A stretch of DNA of 64,000 nucleotides from Methanobacterium sp. (GCF_038562635.1 NZ_JBCFBO010000002.1:310001-374000); one strand, 5' to 3'; shown: positions 9,175 to 18,989, counted from the first letter of the stretch. Made by a program: numbers and translations. Notes: a model not told the origin generated them from the sequence alone.

Positions 9175-9200
9175 AAAAAGTGAAATCAATTTCACTTTTT
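9175..9200. terminator. Bidirectional hairpin terminator between convergent genes
   Basis: Perfect inverted repeat: 12-base arm AAAAAGTGAAAT, 2-base centre CA, 12-base arm ATTTCACTTTTT. It lies between the convergent DUF2769-like gene and the DEAD-box helicase gene and contains the helicase stop codon (9192-9194). On the minus strand it is followed by AATTAAATTC and a T8 run, so it can serve as a terminator for the helicase. Confidence 0.65.
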
Positions 9201-10772
9201 ATTTGCAGGTTCCATATTTGCAGACTTACCTTTTATTTTACATCTGCTCATTAAGGATAAGACTTCACCTGCATTTTCCTCTGGAATTTCAACAAATGAG
9301 AATTTGTCAAAAACATCTATTTTGCCAATTATCTTGCTTGAAAGTCCTGTTTCTTCTGCAATGCCCCGGACAATATCTTTCGCTTTTACCCTCTGTTTAC
9401 GTCCAACGTTGATAAAGAACCTTACCATTCCTGGACTTGCACCAGTATCTCCAAAGCCTTCATCTCCAGATTCTTTCTGGTCTTTTTTGGTCATTATCAT
9501 CTTTAGAAGAGCAGCAGCTATTTCAATAGAAGTATAATCCTCTTTAATTAATCTTTCAATTTTTGCAGTGTAATCCTCTAGATCTTCTGTGTTTATGACG
9601 TGTTTTATATCATCTAAGAACATATTTGTCTTGATTTTTTTAACATCACTTAAAGATGGGATTCTATGCTGTTCAATTTTTGTTTTGGTGAATTTTTGTA
9701 TATCCCTAAGCTGATAAATCTCTCTACCTGAAGCAAATGTGAATGCACGGCCAGATTTACCTGCACGACCTGTTCTACCTATCCTATGTACATAATACTC
9801 ATCGTCGTTAGGCACATCATAGTTAAATACAGCTTCCACATCACCTACGTCAATTCCACGGGCTGCAACATCTGTTGCAACAAGGATCTCAATCTGGCCT
9901 GATCTGAATTTGGACATGACTCTATCCCTCTGTCCTTGAGTCATATCTCCATGAAGTCCATCTGCAAGGTATCCCCTTACCTGAAGGTGAGTTACAAGAG
10001 TATCAACCCTTCTTTTGGTATTACAAAATACCAGAGATAGCTGAGGGTTATATATATCTATTAAACGGGACAAAAGTTCTAATTTCATTTTCTCTTTAAC
10101 TTCAAAGTATATCTGCTGAATTTCTGGAACTGTCATCTGCTGGTGAATGACCTTTAAAAATTCAGGATTGTTCTGATATCTTTTAGTTAAATTTAAAATT
10201 GCTTTAGACATGGTGGCAGAGAAAAGAAGAGTCTGTCTTTCTTTAGGCATGTCCTGTAAAACTGTTTCTATATCTTCCCTAAATCCCATATCTAACATTT
10301 CATCTGCTTCATCAAGGACCATAATTTTAACGTTGTTCATTTTTAAGGTTCCACGGCGCATATGATCCATTACTCGTCCAGGAGTACCTATAATGATCTG
10401 TACTCCTTTTTTAAGAGATTTAAGCTGCCTTTCAATTGGCTGGCCACCGTAAATTGGTAAAACATTGAGTTTTCTCATGTATTTTGAGAGCTTTCTAATT
10501 TCTTCAGCTACCTGAATTGCAAGCTCTCTTGTAGGGCATAAAATTACAGCTTGTAAATTTTTATTATCCGGATCTACCATTTCTAAAGCAGGTATTCCAA
10601 ATGCTGCTGTTTTTCCAGTTCCTGTTTGAGCCTGTCCTATAACATCTTTTCCATCCAATATATATGGAATTGCAAGTGATTGAATCGGGGTTGCTTCTTC
10701 AAATCCCATATCTACAATAGCTCGTTTGATCTCGTCTGAGAGATCTAAGTCAAAAAATCTTAATTTTTCCAT
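9192..10772 (-). CDS. deaD: DEAD-box RNA helicase with DbpA-type RNA-binding tail
   Basis: 526 residues. The full helicase motif set is visible: Q motif FEEATPIQ, motif I AQTGTGKT, PTRELA, GTPGR, DEAD (VLDEADEMLDMGF), SAT, ARGID and HRIGRTGRAG. The C-terminal ~75 residues (VRFFINVGRKQRVKAKDIVRGIAEE onward) fit the DbpA RNA-binding domain seen in bacterial DeaD/CsdA-type helicases. Role: ATP-dependent RNA unwinding in ribosome assembly or mRNA turnover, often important in the cold. The stop codon is embedded in a strong inverted repeat. Transcribed alone. Confidence 0.95.
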   Translation of the reverse strand: MEKLRFFDLDLSDEIKRAIVDMGFEEATPIQSLAIPYILDGKDVIGQAQTGTGKTAAFGIPALEMVDPDNKNLQAVILCPTRELAIQVAEEIRKLSKYMRKLNVLPIYGGQPIERQLKSLKKGVQIIIGTPGRVMDHMRRGTLKMNNVKIMVLDEADEMLDMGFREDIETVLQDMPKERQTLLFSATMSKAILNLTKRYQNNPEFLKVIHQQMTVPEIQQIYFEVKEKMKLELLSRLIDIYNPQLSLVFCNTKRRVDTLVTHLQVRGYLADGLHGDMTQGQRDRVMSKFRSGQIEILVATDVAARGIDVGDVEAVFNYDVPNDDEYYVHRIGRTGRAGKSGRAFTFASGREIYQLRDIQKFTKTKIEQHRIPSLSDVKKIKTNMFLDDIKHVINTEDLEDYTAKIERLIKEDYTSIEIAAALLKMIMTKKDQKESGDEGFGDTGASPGMVRFFINVGRKQRVKAKDIVRGIAEETGLSSKIIGKIDVFDKFSFVEIPEENAGEVLSLMSRCKIKGKSANMEPANKK

Positions 10773-10986
10773 CTTTATCGTTCCTTCAGTTTCTATTTAT
10801 AATTAATTAAGGCAAATATTAAAATGCGTGTAATCAAAATCAGCATAACAATAATTTATCCTAAATATTTATAATATTTATATAATCCTTTTAAAATATA
10901 TAATCATTTTAAAGTATATCCATTTAAAATAAAGACTATTTTAAATTTAAAAATAAATGAAAGGAAAATTCCTTTCAAAATTCAAC

Positions 10987-12891
10987 CTAATGAGTTGTTG
11001 GTTTTTGTAAACCTATGTTAGGTACCATATTGGTAATTTTCTGCATTCTGTCAAGAAGGCCTTTTTTATCCTTTCCAATTAATGCATGTTCCAGTACATC
11101 ACTCATGGTTTCTACAGGAATTATTTCAATTTTACTTCTGTATCTTTCCTCAATCAGAACATCATTCATATTTGATTTAGGTATTAAAACCTTTTTAATT
11201 CCTGATTCTGCTGCAGCTTCAATTTTACCAGTCACTCCACCTACAGGGAGAACATCTCCTCTGACACTTAATGAACCAGTAAGTGCAACTGACTGGTCTA
11301 CTGGAATGTTTTCCAGTGACGAAATTACTGCTGTAGCTACTGAAACACTTGCACTGTCTCCTTCAACACCTTCATAAGACTGCAGGAACTGTATGTGTAT
11401 ATCATAGCTTGATATATCTGTTCCAGTATGCTTTTTAATTAAAGCGCTGACGTTTTGAACAGCTTCTTTGGCAATTTCACCAAGTTTACCTGTGGCAATG
11501 ATCTTACCTTCAGATTTACTTTGGGCAGGAGCAGCTTCAGCAACTATTGGAAGAATTATACCGCTCCTATCTCCAATTATTGCAAGACCATTTACAGTAC
11601 CTATTTTTCCACCTTCAGATGCAAAAGTTTCGTATTGTTTTTTCTGGCCAATGTAACGATCTGCAATTTGCTGTTCAAGTGTCCTTGCAAGTTTTTTAGC
11701 ACCAAGTACATGCTCTAAAGTGACATGCTCTGCACCTTCTCCTTTTGCAATATCACCTGCAGCCCTTACAAGACCACCTAAATCTCTTAATCTTAAAGTA
11801 AGTGTATCTTTTTTACCGGCTCTTCTTTGAGCTTCCCTTATAATCTCAGCAACTGCTTCTCTACTAAAGTGAGGTATCCTACCATCTTTTTCAACTTCTT
11901 GAGCTACAAATTGAACCAATTTATCCCTATTTTCAGGTGTGTCCGGCATTGAATCTTTCATAAAGACTTCATAACCGTATCCACGTATTCTTGACCTAAG
12001 TGCTATGTGCATTCCTTCAAGTACCTTGAGGTTTCCAGATGCTACAAGTACAAAATCACATGGAACTGCCTGGGATCTAACCATTGCCCCACTGCTTGTT
12101 TCACTTTGCCCAGTTATTGAGTATTTCTTTTCCTGCATAGCCGTCAGTAACTCTTGTTGAGTTTTCATATGCATGGTCCCAATTTCGTCCACGTAAAGAA
12201 CACCTTTGCTGGCTTTGTGAATCATTCCAGCTTCAACACGTTCGTGGGCAGGAGTTCCTAACCCTCCTGATTGATATGGGTCGTGCCTTACATCACCTAA
12301 AAGAGCCCCTGCATGTGCACCTGTTGCGTCAATGAAAGGGGCAGTAATGTTGTTTTCATTGCTTACAAGAAGCTTAGGAATCATAACTGTAGTTCTAGGT
12401 TTTATTTGTAGAAGTGCAACAAAAACAATTGCTGCTGCTATTAAAGCCATGAAAAATTGGTTCACCACAAATCCCACGATTAATATAAATGAGATTATGA
12501 TCATTGTGAACATGTTCTTCCTTTCTTCCTGGGATTTTGCTTTGGCTTTGTAGTTTGCAACTATTTTTTTACCTTCCCCAGCAGGCATAGTCCCAATTAG
12601 AGGGTTATGATTATCTTCAATATTTGGATAAACCAGGATATCTTGAAGTTCCTCCGGAGGGAGCAGTTCTGCCATTCCCTTTGCAAGCATGGATTTACCA
12701 ATTCCAGGTTCTCCAATTAAAAGAACATTCCTTCTCTGTTTTGCAGCTTTCTTAATAGTCTCAACTGCTTCTTCTTGACCTATGATTTGATCAATGATCT
12801 TTTCAGGGACTTTAATTTCCTCTGATGTTTTATAAGTTCTTAAATTGAATGAATTTGAGCTTGAACTTGAGTCTGAATTTAGATTTGCCAT
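10987..12891 (-). CDS. lonB: Archaeal membrane-bound ATP-dependent protease LonB
   Basis: 634 residues. Walker A GEPGIGKSM is at about residues 59-67. Two adjacent transmembrane helices (MFTMIIISFILIVGFV and FMALIAAAIVFVALL, about residues 127-165) are inserted within the AAA+ domain, diagnostic of archaeal LonB. Walker B is GVLYVDEIG. The protease domain has EGDSASVSVA with Ser near 513 and GKIEAA with Lys near 556, a spacing of 43 as in the Lon Ser-Lys dyad. It degrades misfolded and regulatory proteins at the inner membrane face. The start has an AGGTTG-type site. Together with PAN at 37572 it gives two AAA+ proteolysis routes in this window. Confidence 0.95.
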   Translation of the reverse strand: MANLNSDSSSSSNSFNLRTYKTSEEIKVPEKIIDQIIGQEEAVETIKKAAKQRRNVLLIGEPGIGKSMLAKGMAELLPPEELQDILVYPNIEDNHNPLIGTMPAGEGKKIVANYKAKAKSQEERKNMFTMIIISFILIVGFVVNQFFMALIAAAIVFVALLQIKPRTTVMIPKLLVSNENNITAPFIDATGAHAGALLGDVRHDPYQSGGLGTPAHERVEAGMIHKASKGVLYVDEIGTMHMKTQQELLTAMQEKKYSITGQSETSSGAMVRSQAVPCDFVLVASGNLKVLEGMHIALRSRIRGYGYEVFMKDSMPDTPENRDKLVQFVAQEVEKDGRIPHFSREAVAEIIREAQRRAGKKDTLTLRLRDLGGLVRAAGDIAKGEGAEHVTLEHVLGAKKLARTLEQQIADRYIGQKKQYETFASEGGKIGTVNGLAIIGDRSGIILPIVAEAAPAQSKSEGKIIATGKLGEIAKEAVQNVSALIKKHTGTDISSYDIHIQFLQSYEGVEGDSASVSVATAVISSLENIPVDQSVALTGSLSVRGDVLPVGGVTGKIEAAAESGIKKVLIPKSNMNDVLIEERYRSKIEIIPVETMSDVLEHALIGKDKKGLLDRMQKITNMVPNIGLQKPTTH

Positions 12892-13400
12892 GATTCATGA
12901 CAACCTCCTATTTTCATTTTATATTTAAAAAATCAACATTTTTATTTTATAATAACTTTATGGAATATTAACTTTATTGATATATAATATTGTTATATAT
13001 AAATATCTACTTTTCGTTTCTTGAATTTAAAAATATTTCACTTTAACTTTAACCAATTAATTATTTTAAATTCTTTTTAGAATAATTTTATGACTGATTT
13101 CATATTTATAATTGTTGAGATCAGTTTCTATAATTTCCTTGATGTCTGCAAAACAAATTTTAACATCAATTAGAATAAAACTCATTATTCAAAAATTTTT
13201 CTAAAAGCTAACCATGCATTTTTGAATAAATGCAAGATAAAGTGATAAATGAGTTTATTTACCTACTTACTTAGTTGAATATGCATTTTTATTTTATTTA
13301 TAAATGGAATAATCAATTAGAATTCACACTATATAACCCTTTTGCAATAAAATGAAAATATCTAAAAATAACGTTATATCAATTCAAATAATAAGCAATC
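12892..13400. other. AT-rich intergenic region upstream of lonB
   Basis: About 500 bases with no supportable gene. TATA-like sequence TTGTTATATATAAATATC near 12990-13010 could be the lonB promoter on the minus strand. No repeat or structured RNA stands out. Confidence 0.35.
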
Positions 13401-13652
13401 CTACTCTTTTTCAATTTTACTTCCTAATCTTATACTTTGTATTGCTCCACCGCTGATCATTTCTTTAATATTGTCAGCATACTCTACAATGAAATTTAAG
13501 TTTTTAAATTCAATAGCAATTATTTTGGCATGTATTGAATTGCCATTTAAAAGTATAATAGTGGCCTCTTCCCCTTTAAAATTTTTAAGCTCATCAAAAA
13601 AGGCACTTTCAGTCTTAGATACAGTTTTAGGTACTTCAATCTTTTTGCCCAT
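13401..13652 (-). CDS. Small Sm/Hfq-like RNA-binding protein (candidate)
   Basis: 83 residues from ATG 13652, with GAGGGG upstream. The core FFDELKNFKGEEATIILLNG resembles the Hfq/Lsm helix followed by beta-1, and LLNGNSIHAKIIAIEFKNLNFIV followed by EMISGGAIQSIRL resembles the Sm1 (xxNGxxxxGxIxxxD) and Hfq Sm2-like (K/SHAISTI) segments. Archaeal Hfq-type proteins exist in some methanococci, so an Sm-fold RNA chaperone is plausible. The charged IEKE tail is short. It is close to canonical small Sm size. Assignment is from pattern alone; structure prediction would settle it. Confidence 0.5.
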   Translation of the reverse strand: MGKKIEVPKTVSKTESAFFDELKNFKGEEATIILLNGNSIHAKIIAIEFKNLNFIVEYADNIKEMISGGAIQSIRLGSKIEKE

Positions 13653-13877
13653 CACAATTATCCCCTCAACTTGATTTTTTGGCGCAGCAAATTACTTTGA
13701 AATACAGAAGTTTCCATAATATCATATCCTACGTATTACTATTTTTAGAAATTATAACATAATAAAATTACTTTTAATATAATTGAAAACAATATTGAAA
13801 CAATTTTAAAATATTTACAATTAACTTTAAAATTAAATGTAGATCATTTTAAATTTAACATATACGGAGGCTGAATT

Positions 13878-15407
13878 TTGCGTTCTGATAAAACCAAATG
13901 CATAATGGTACAGGGAACTTCATCAAATGCTGGAAAAAGTGTTGTTGTAGCCGCACTTTGTAGAATATTTTCAAAGAGAGGGTACAATGTTGCACCGTTT
14001 AAATCTCAAAACATGTCCCTTAACTCATATACAACTCATGAAAATGCAGAAATAGCAATTGCACAGGTTCTGCAGGCTGAAGCCGCAGGTGTTGAACCTT
14101 CATACCACATGAACCCAATCCTCCTTAAACCAAAGGAAGATTTCATATCCCAGGTAATAGTGCATGGAAAACCTGTTAATGATATGAATTTTTATGATTA
14201 CCAGAATTCATTTAGAGAAAAAGCTTTAAAAGCTATAAAAACATCTTTAGATACGCTAAAGGAAAAGTATAATATAATAGTGATAGAAGGTGCAGGTTCT
14301 CCTGCAGAAATAAATATGCTGGACAAAGACCTTGCAAACATGAAAATAGCAGAAATAGCAGATGCCGATGTTATATTAGTTGCAGATATTGATAGAGGCG
14401 GGGTTTTTGCATCAATTGCAGGAACATTTGCCCTGCTTCCTGAAAAAGACAGGAAAAGGATAAAAGGAATAATTATCAACAAATTCAGAGGTAATCTGGA
14501 CATATTAATTCCAGGAATACGTCAAATTGAAGAAATTGTAGGGGCTCCAGTACTTGGAGTTTTACCATATGATGAAAGCTTAAAACTTCCAGAAGAAGAT
14601 TCTGCATCATTATCAGAACGAAAATACAGTAAAAACGAAAAAATAACCGTTGGAGTAATGCGTCTCCCAAGGATCTCTAACTTTACAGATATAGATCCCC
14701 TCGAATATGAACCTGATGTTGGTATAAAATTAATAGAAATGGGGAATGAAATAGGGAAAGTAGATGCATTGGTACTTCCTGGAACAAGAAACACTGTTAA
14801 TGATATGGTAGCTTTAAATGAAGCTGGTTTTACAGATGAAATTGCCAATTTGTCGGAAGAAATACCTGTTTTCGGAATATGCGGCGGATATCAGATGCTT
14901 GGAAAAGAGATAATCGATGAATCGTTTAAAGAATCCAAATACGGCAGTGTCAAAGGAATTGGCATTTTAGATGCTAAAACTAAATTTGACAGAATTGACA
15001 AAATTGTCACTCAAAGCAGAGCAAGCATACTTGGAAATGGAATATTTAAAGAAATAAAAGGAGATTCTGTAAAGGGATACGAACTGCATGAAGGCCTTAC
15101 AATTCTTGGAGAATCCAAACCACTATTTAAGGTCATTGAAGGATGTGGAAATCACCCATCATCTCCATATGATGGTGCAGTGAATGGTTATACTGCAGGT
15201 ACATATCTTCACGGAATATTCCACAATTTCACATTTAGAAGGTTCTTTACAGATTATTTAAGGGCTCAAAGCGGTCTTGATATGCTCGGTTTTAGTGAAG
15301 ACAATTTTGAGAACCTTAAGAAGTATTCAATCGATAGGCTTGCTGAAATCGTTGAAAACAACGTGGAATTAAAATTAATTGAAGAATCTATTGAAAAAAG
15401 AGTATAA
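13878..15407 (+). CDS. cbiP: Cobyric acid synthase (glutamine-hydrolysing)
   Basis: 509 residues from a TTG start with GGAGG upstream (ACGGAGGCTGAATTTTG). The N-terminal dethiobiotin-synthetase-like ATPase has VQGTSSNAGKSV (about residues 11-22) and PFKSQNMSLNSY; the C-terminal class I glutamine amidotransferase half has VFGICGGYQMLG with the catalytic Cys and a later LHGIFHN with the catalytic His. It amidates cobyrinic acid a,c-diamide at four carboxylates in corrinoid synthesis, needed for the methyltransferases of methanogenesis. It stands alone; other cobalamin genes are not adjacent. T-rich DNA follows the stop and separates it from the convergent stress protein gene. Confidence 0.95.
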   Translation: MRSDKTKCIMVQGTSSNAGKSVVVAALCRIFSKRGYNVAPFKSQNMSLNSYTTHENAEIAIAQVLQAEAAGVEPSYHMNPILLKPKEDFISQVIVHGKPVNDMNFYDYQNSFREKALKAIKTSLDTLKEKYNIIVIEGAGSPAEINMLDKDLANMKIAEIADADVILVADIDRGGVFASIAGTFALLPEKDRKRIKGIIINKFRGNLDILIPGIRQIEEIVGAPVLGVLPYDESLKLPEEDSASLSERKYSKNEKITVGVMRLPRISNFTDIDPLEYEPDVGIKLIEMGNEIGKVDALVLPGTRNTVNDMVALNEAGFTDEIANLSEEIPVFGICGGYQMLGKEIIDESFKESKYGSVKGIGILDAKTKFDRIDKIVTQSRASILGNGIFKEIKGDSVKGYELHEGLTILGESKPLFKVIEGCGNHPSSPYDGAVNGYTAGTYLHGIFHNFTFRRFFTDYLRAQSGLDMLGFSEDNFENLKKYSIDRLAEIVENNVELKLIEESIEKRV

Positions 15408-15450
15408 AAATAAAAAATATAATTTATTTATTTATTTTTTTTAATTAGAT

Positions 15451-15897
15451 CTACTCGATCTGCTCTAAAGGCTTATGTTTTGACCTTATCAAAAGGACGG
15501 TACATGGAGCTGAGTGGACAACTTTTTCAGATACGCTACCAAGCAGATGCTTATCTATTTTGCTTTTTCCAGTTCCCATTATTATTACATCTACATTTTC
15601 TTCTTCAGCAGTTTCAACTATCCTCTCTGCAGGATCTCCTTCAATAAGCATCGGCTTGAAATTTACATTAGCCTTTCCGAATTCCTGTCCCATGCTTTCT
15701 AAAATTTCTTTTCCTTTGCTTTTCAGCTCGTCGACCATCATCTGTTTAACTTTACTTGGAGTTAAAAAAGGTGCAGATGTATCTGCAACATAAAGGCCAA
15801 TGACCTCCATGGGCCTTCCATGCATTAAATCAAGAGTATGTTCAATTATTTCATCTAAATATTCCCCAGTACTTGTAACCAATATCTTTTTATACAT
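15451..15897 (-). CDS. Universal stress protein (UspA family), ATP-binding type
   Basis: 148 residues from ATG 15897 (MYKKILVTSTGEYLDEII); GGTGAT just upstream overlaps the stop of the exchanger gene, so the more distal ATG at 15915 is unlikely. The C-terminal motif GTGKSKIDKHLLGSVSEKV fits G-x2-G-x9-G-S/T of ATP-binding Usp proteins. Single-domain cytosolic protein. It follows the Ca/cation exchanger gene with no gap, so the two are probably one transcript and the Usp may act as a nucleotide-sensing partner of the transporter; that link is inference. Confidence 0.9.
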   Translation of the reverse strand: MYKKILVTSTGEYLDEIIEHTLDLMHGRPMEVIGLYVADTSAPFLTPSKVKQMMVDELKSKGKEILESMGQEFGKANVNFKPMLIEGDPAERIVETAEEENVDVIIMGTGKSKIDKHLLGSVSEKVVHSAPCTVLLIRSKHKPLEQIE

Positions 15898-15901
15898 ATT
15901 A

Positions 15902-16900
15902 TCACCCGAATACAAATATTCTTATTACCGCATAAGTTATATATGTTGCCAGCAGGATCAATCCATTATTTCTTGTAAGTTTCATATCTTTTTTTATAAG
16001 CAATAACAACAGCACTGTAACAAAAATCATTGCAGGAGCGTCGAAGATAAGTGAAGTGTGGTCTACAGGAACGTTCAAAACAAGGGCAGGTACCCCAATT
16101 CCTATAAGTATGTTGAATGTGTTACTTCCAAGAACGGTTCCTATTGATAAATCATGCAAACCTTTCATTGCTGAAGAGAATGTAACCACAAGTTCAGGAA
16201 TACTTGTTCCAATAGCAAGTACAAACAGGCCCATTATCATCTCAGGAATGCCTAAAATCTCTCCAATTCCAGTTCCACTGTAAACTAATAGCCTGCATCC
16301 CAATACCAGTCCTGCAAACCCAACTAATATCCATGCTATGCTCTTAGGAGGAATTGATTTAAGTTTAGATTCAGACTTTTTATTATTACCTTCAAGTTCA
16401 GATTTTTCTTCAATTTTAATCTTATTATCTTCAGTATCCTCTTTTTGGGCTTTTATCAAGCTTCTCAGATAAATTGCATATACAATTATCATTACGATAG
16501 CTGCTATTTTTCCAATATCCCCAAAGAACATGAAAAACATCAGTATAAGCGCGGTGGCAAGTGTAACTGCACCATCCCTTTTAAGCCCTTTAGTATCTGA
16601 CTTAATAACACCTGCAAAAGTAGCAGTTATACCCAGTATCCCTGCAATGTTCCATATATTTGATCCAATTACAGTTCCAACTCCTATATCCACACTGCCG
16701 CTTAAAGTAGCTATCATAGCAGAACCAAATTCTGGCAGAGAAGTCCCAATAGCCGACGCTGTAACTCCCAGTATTATTTGAGATATTCCCAACAAAGCAC
16801 CGACTTCTACCAAATTATCAACAAAGATATCTGCTGATTTTATTACTATAAGTAATGAAATTATTAAAATAACAATTAGTTCTACTAAAAATATTTCCAT
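15902..16900 (-). CDS. Calcium/cation:Na+ antiporter, CaCA family
   Basis: 332 residues, about ten transmembrane helices. Two alpha-repeats carry the diagnostic motifs: GTSLPEFGSAM (about residue 53) with GSNIWNI, and GTSIPELVVTFSSA (about residue 232) with GSNTFNI. Between the halves is a charged cytosolic loop (KAQKEDTEDNKIKIEEKSE). This matches the YrbG-type K+-independent exchanger group. Immediately upstream of and overlapping the regulatory site of the universal stress protein gene. Confidence 0.9.
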   Translation of the reverse strand: MEIFLVELIVILIISLLIVIKSADIFVDNLVEVGALLGISQIILGVTASAIGTSLPEFGSAMIATLSGSVDIGVGTVIGSNIWNIAGILGITATFAGVIKSDTKGLKRDGAVTLATALILMFFMFFGDIGKIAAIVMIIVYAIYLRSLIKAQKEDTEDNKIKIEEKSELEGNNKKSESKLKSIPPKSIAWILVGFAGLVLGCRLLVYSGTGIGEILGIPEMIMGLFVLAIGTSIPELVVTFSSAMKGLHDLSIGTVLGSNTFNILIGIGVPALVLNVPVDHTSLIFDAPAMIFVTVLLLLLIKKDMKLTRNNGLILLATYITYAVIRIFVFG

Positions 16901-16998
16901 AAACTCACCATTTTTTTTATTAAATTAATAATAAACGGACAATTATTTTATACCATAATTAACCATCATATGTTTATATAAAAAAATGAGTCAATGTA

Positions 16999-17451
16999 TT
17001 ACTCATGGTATACTCCAAAAATAAGAACTCCTGCAAGCACTATAACTAAAAATAACAACTGAGGATTATCGAAAAAAGGAGCCACACCCCTCTGTAAAAT
17101 ATCATCAATAAAAGACCGGGATGTAAGTTGAATTCCCATACTTAAACCTATCACTACTCCGTTTAATCTTAATCTTTTCTTTTCTTTCTGTATAGCAAGA
17201 TATTCTTTATCAAAATCAACTTGAGAGTGACAGCTTAAAAGTCCAGATCCTAATTTATACTCCTGTGGAAGGTTTGAAATATCCTTATAACTCTTCCTGT
17301 ATTTTCCTGATGCTTTACGCCAGCTTTCACGCTTAGCTTCCCGACTACAATTACTAATATCAGCTGGACAGTATTTCTGATTTGGTGATTTCACTTCAAA
17401 TGGTTTACCGCACCACTTACAATATTTTATCTGTGTAACTTGACCACTAAT
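16999..17451 (-). CDS. Zinc-ribbon plus C-terminal membrane helix protein, start unusual
   Basis: The frame from GTG 17394 gives 131 residues, but the same frame continues upstream without a stop and encodes IKYCKWCGKPFEVKSPN before reaching TGA. The CxxC of that segment pairs with the downstream YCPADISNC to form a complete zinc ribbon, so translation should begin upstream. No ATG, GTG or TTG is available there; GAGGT lies 6 bases before an ATT at 17449-17451, a rare but known start in some organisms. The C-terminal part has hydrophobic segments (VVIGLSMGIQL, LLFLVIVLAGVLIFGVY). Function unknown; the general form is a membrane-tethered zinc ribbon. Confidence 0.5.
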   Translation of the reverse strand: MSGQVTQIKYCKWCGKPFEVKSPNQKYCPADISNCSREAKRESWRKASGKYRKSYKDISNLPQEYKLGSGLLSCHSQVDFDKEYLAIQKEKKRLRLNGVVIGLSMGIQLTSRSFIDDILQRGVAPFFDNPQLLFLVIVLAGVLIFGVYHE

Positions 17452-17857
17452 CGTAAAACCTCATATTTTGGATCTTAATCATGCGTATCTGCCGTACTAG
17501 TTTAAATTGACATATTTTATATTTAAACGGTTTTAATGCTGTTAACAAGAATTAACGCTGCCGTTATAATCATACAATTAACAATACGTTTCATTTAGTA
17601 TTTTTATAATTTTTTGAGCATTGCATGATTAAATAAGTCAACATATATAAAATTTTTACACCATATACTCTACGCCGGAAGTAGATTGCCTTTTTCCTTA
17701 TATAAATGTTTCGAAGAAATAACATCATCCAATAATAATTTAAATTAACTATTCCTCAAATTACACTTTAAGTCTAATAATAATATTTCAAAACTTAAAT
17801 AATAAAATGAAAATTAGCATTAATATTATAAAACTAAATAAATTTTAACGTGAAAAT
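17452..17857. other. Intergenic region upstream of corA
   Basis: About 400 AT-rich bases between divergent genes. A TATA-like TTATATAAATG at about 17699-17709 is the best promoter-like element. No gene or clear RNA structure is visible. Confidence 0.35.
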
Positions 17858-18904
17858 ATGCTAAATTTGAAACCACGGTCAAAAAAAGCAGGACTTCCCC
17901 CAGGATCACTTGTTTACACAGGTGCAGAAAATATACCCACCAAAATAACTTTTATTGAATATAACAAGGATATTTTCAACCAAAAAACAATAGCAGAATG
18001 CCCTCAATTTACAGACAAAGATACCATAAAGTGGATAAAAATAAATGGGTTTGGAAATGTAGAAATTTTAAAAAAAATAGGTAAATGCTTTAATTTACAT
18101 CCGCTGGTACTTGAAGACATATTAAACACAAACCAGCGGCCCAAAGTAGAAGATTACAGTGACTATCTTTATCTGGTTTTGAAGTTATTTGACGTCAGTG
18201 AAAATGATCAAATGGTTACAAAACAGGTTAGTTTAATTCTCGGAAAGAATCTTGTAATTTCTTTCCAGGAGGATGATGAGCCCCTATTCGATTTAATCAT
18301 TAAAAGAATAAAAATAAAAGAGAATCAGATAAGTAGCAGGGGTGCTGACTATTTATTATATTCAATAATAGATACAATTATTGATAGTTATTTCTTAGAT
18401 ATGGAAAATGTAGAAGATAATATAGAACGTATAGAATACAATCTAATAGAAAATACAAGTCCCGAGGTTCTTAAGAGAATTCACAGTATTAAAATGGACA
18501 TTATAACTCTTCGAAAAACAATTCGGCCGCTCCGGGAAATGCTGAGTACCCTTGAATCATCAGAATATTTCCAAATTGAAGAAGCAACAGATTATTATCT
18601 CAGAGATGTCTATGATCACTCGCTTCAGATCTATGAGATGTTAGAATCTTTGAGAGATAGAACTTCAGAAATACTGGATATCTATCTGTCAAGCACAAGT
18701 AACAAACTGAATGAGATAGTGAGAGTTCTAACAGTGATATCTACTGTATTTGTGCCTTTAACATTTATTGTAGGCCTTTATGGAATGAATTTTAATAATA
18801 TGCCTGAACTCAGGGAACCGTTAGGATATCCTGCGGTTTTAGTAATAATGGTTATAGTTGCATTATTTATGCTGGCTTACTTTAGACGGAAAAAATGGAT
18901 ATAA
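17858..18904 (+). CDS. corA: CorA-type magnesium/cobalt transporter
   Basis: 348 residues. Large N-terminal cytosolic domain, a long helical stretch (YNLIENTSPEVLKRIHSIKMDI and on), then two C-terminal transmembrane helices. The pore signature YGMNF follows the first helix (TVISTVFVPLTFIVGLYGMNF, about residues 291-311), with the periplasmic loop NNMPEL, and the protein ends in the basic RRKKWI. The length is typical. Imports Mg2+ and possibly Co2+ or Ni2+; neighbouring cbiP and nikR suggest a metal theme but no operon is formed. Confidence 0.95.
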   Translation: MLNLKPRSKKAGLPPGSLVYTGAENIPTKITFIEYNKDIFNQKTIAECPQFTDKDTIKWIKINGFGNVEILKKIGKCFNLHPLVLEDILNTNQRPKVEDYSDYLYLVLKLFDVSENDQMVTKQVSLILGKNLVISFQEDDEPLFDLIIKRIKIKENQISSRGADYLLYSIIDTIIDSYFLDMENVEDNIERIEYNLIENTSPEVLKRIHSIKMDIITLRKTIRPLREMLSTLESSEYFQIEEATDYYLRDVYDHSLQIYEMLESLRDRTSEILDIYLSSTSNKLNEIVRVLTVISTVFVPLTFIVGLYGMNFNNMPELREPLGYPAVLVIMVIVALFMLAYFRRKKWI

Positions 18905-18989
18905 AAACATATTAATATTAACAAAGAAATTATTCAACACGTCTAATTTTGAGAAAATTGGACATTTGACCTTATCAAAAACCTAAAAG

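Noticed and set aside
11015..11377. Plus-strand frames opposite lonB
   Set aside because: Antisense shadows of a strongly supported protease gene.
17640..17857. Magnesium-type riboswitch before corA
   Set aside because: No extended pairing could be found by eye and no such class is established in archaea.
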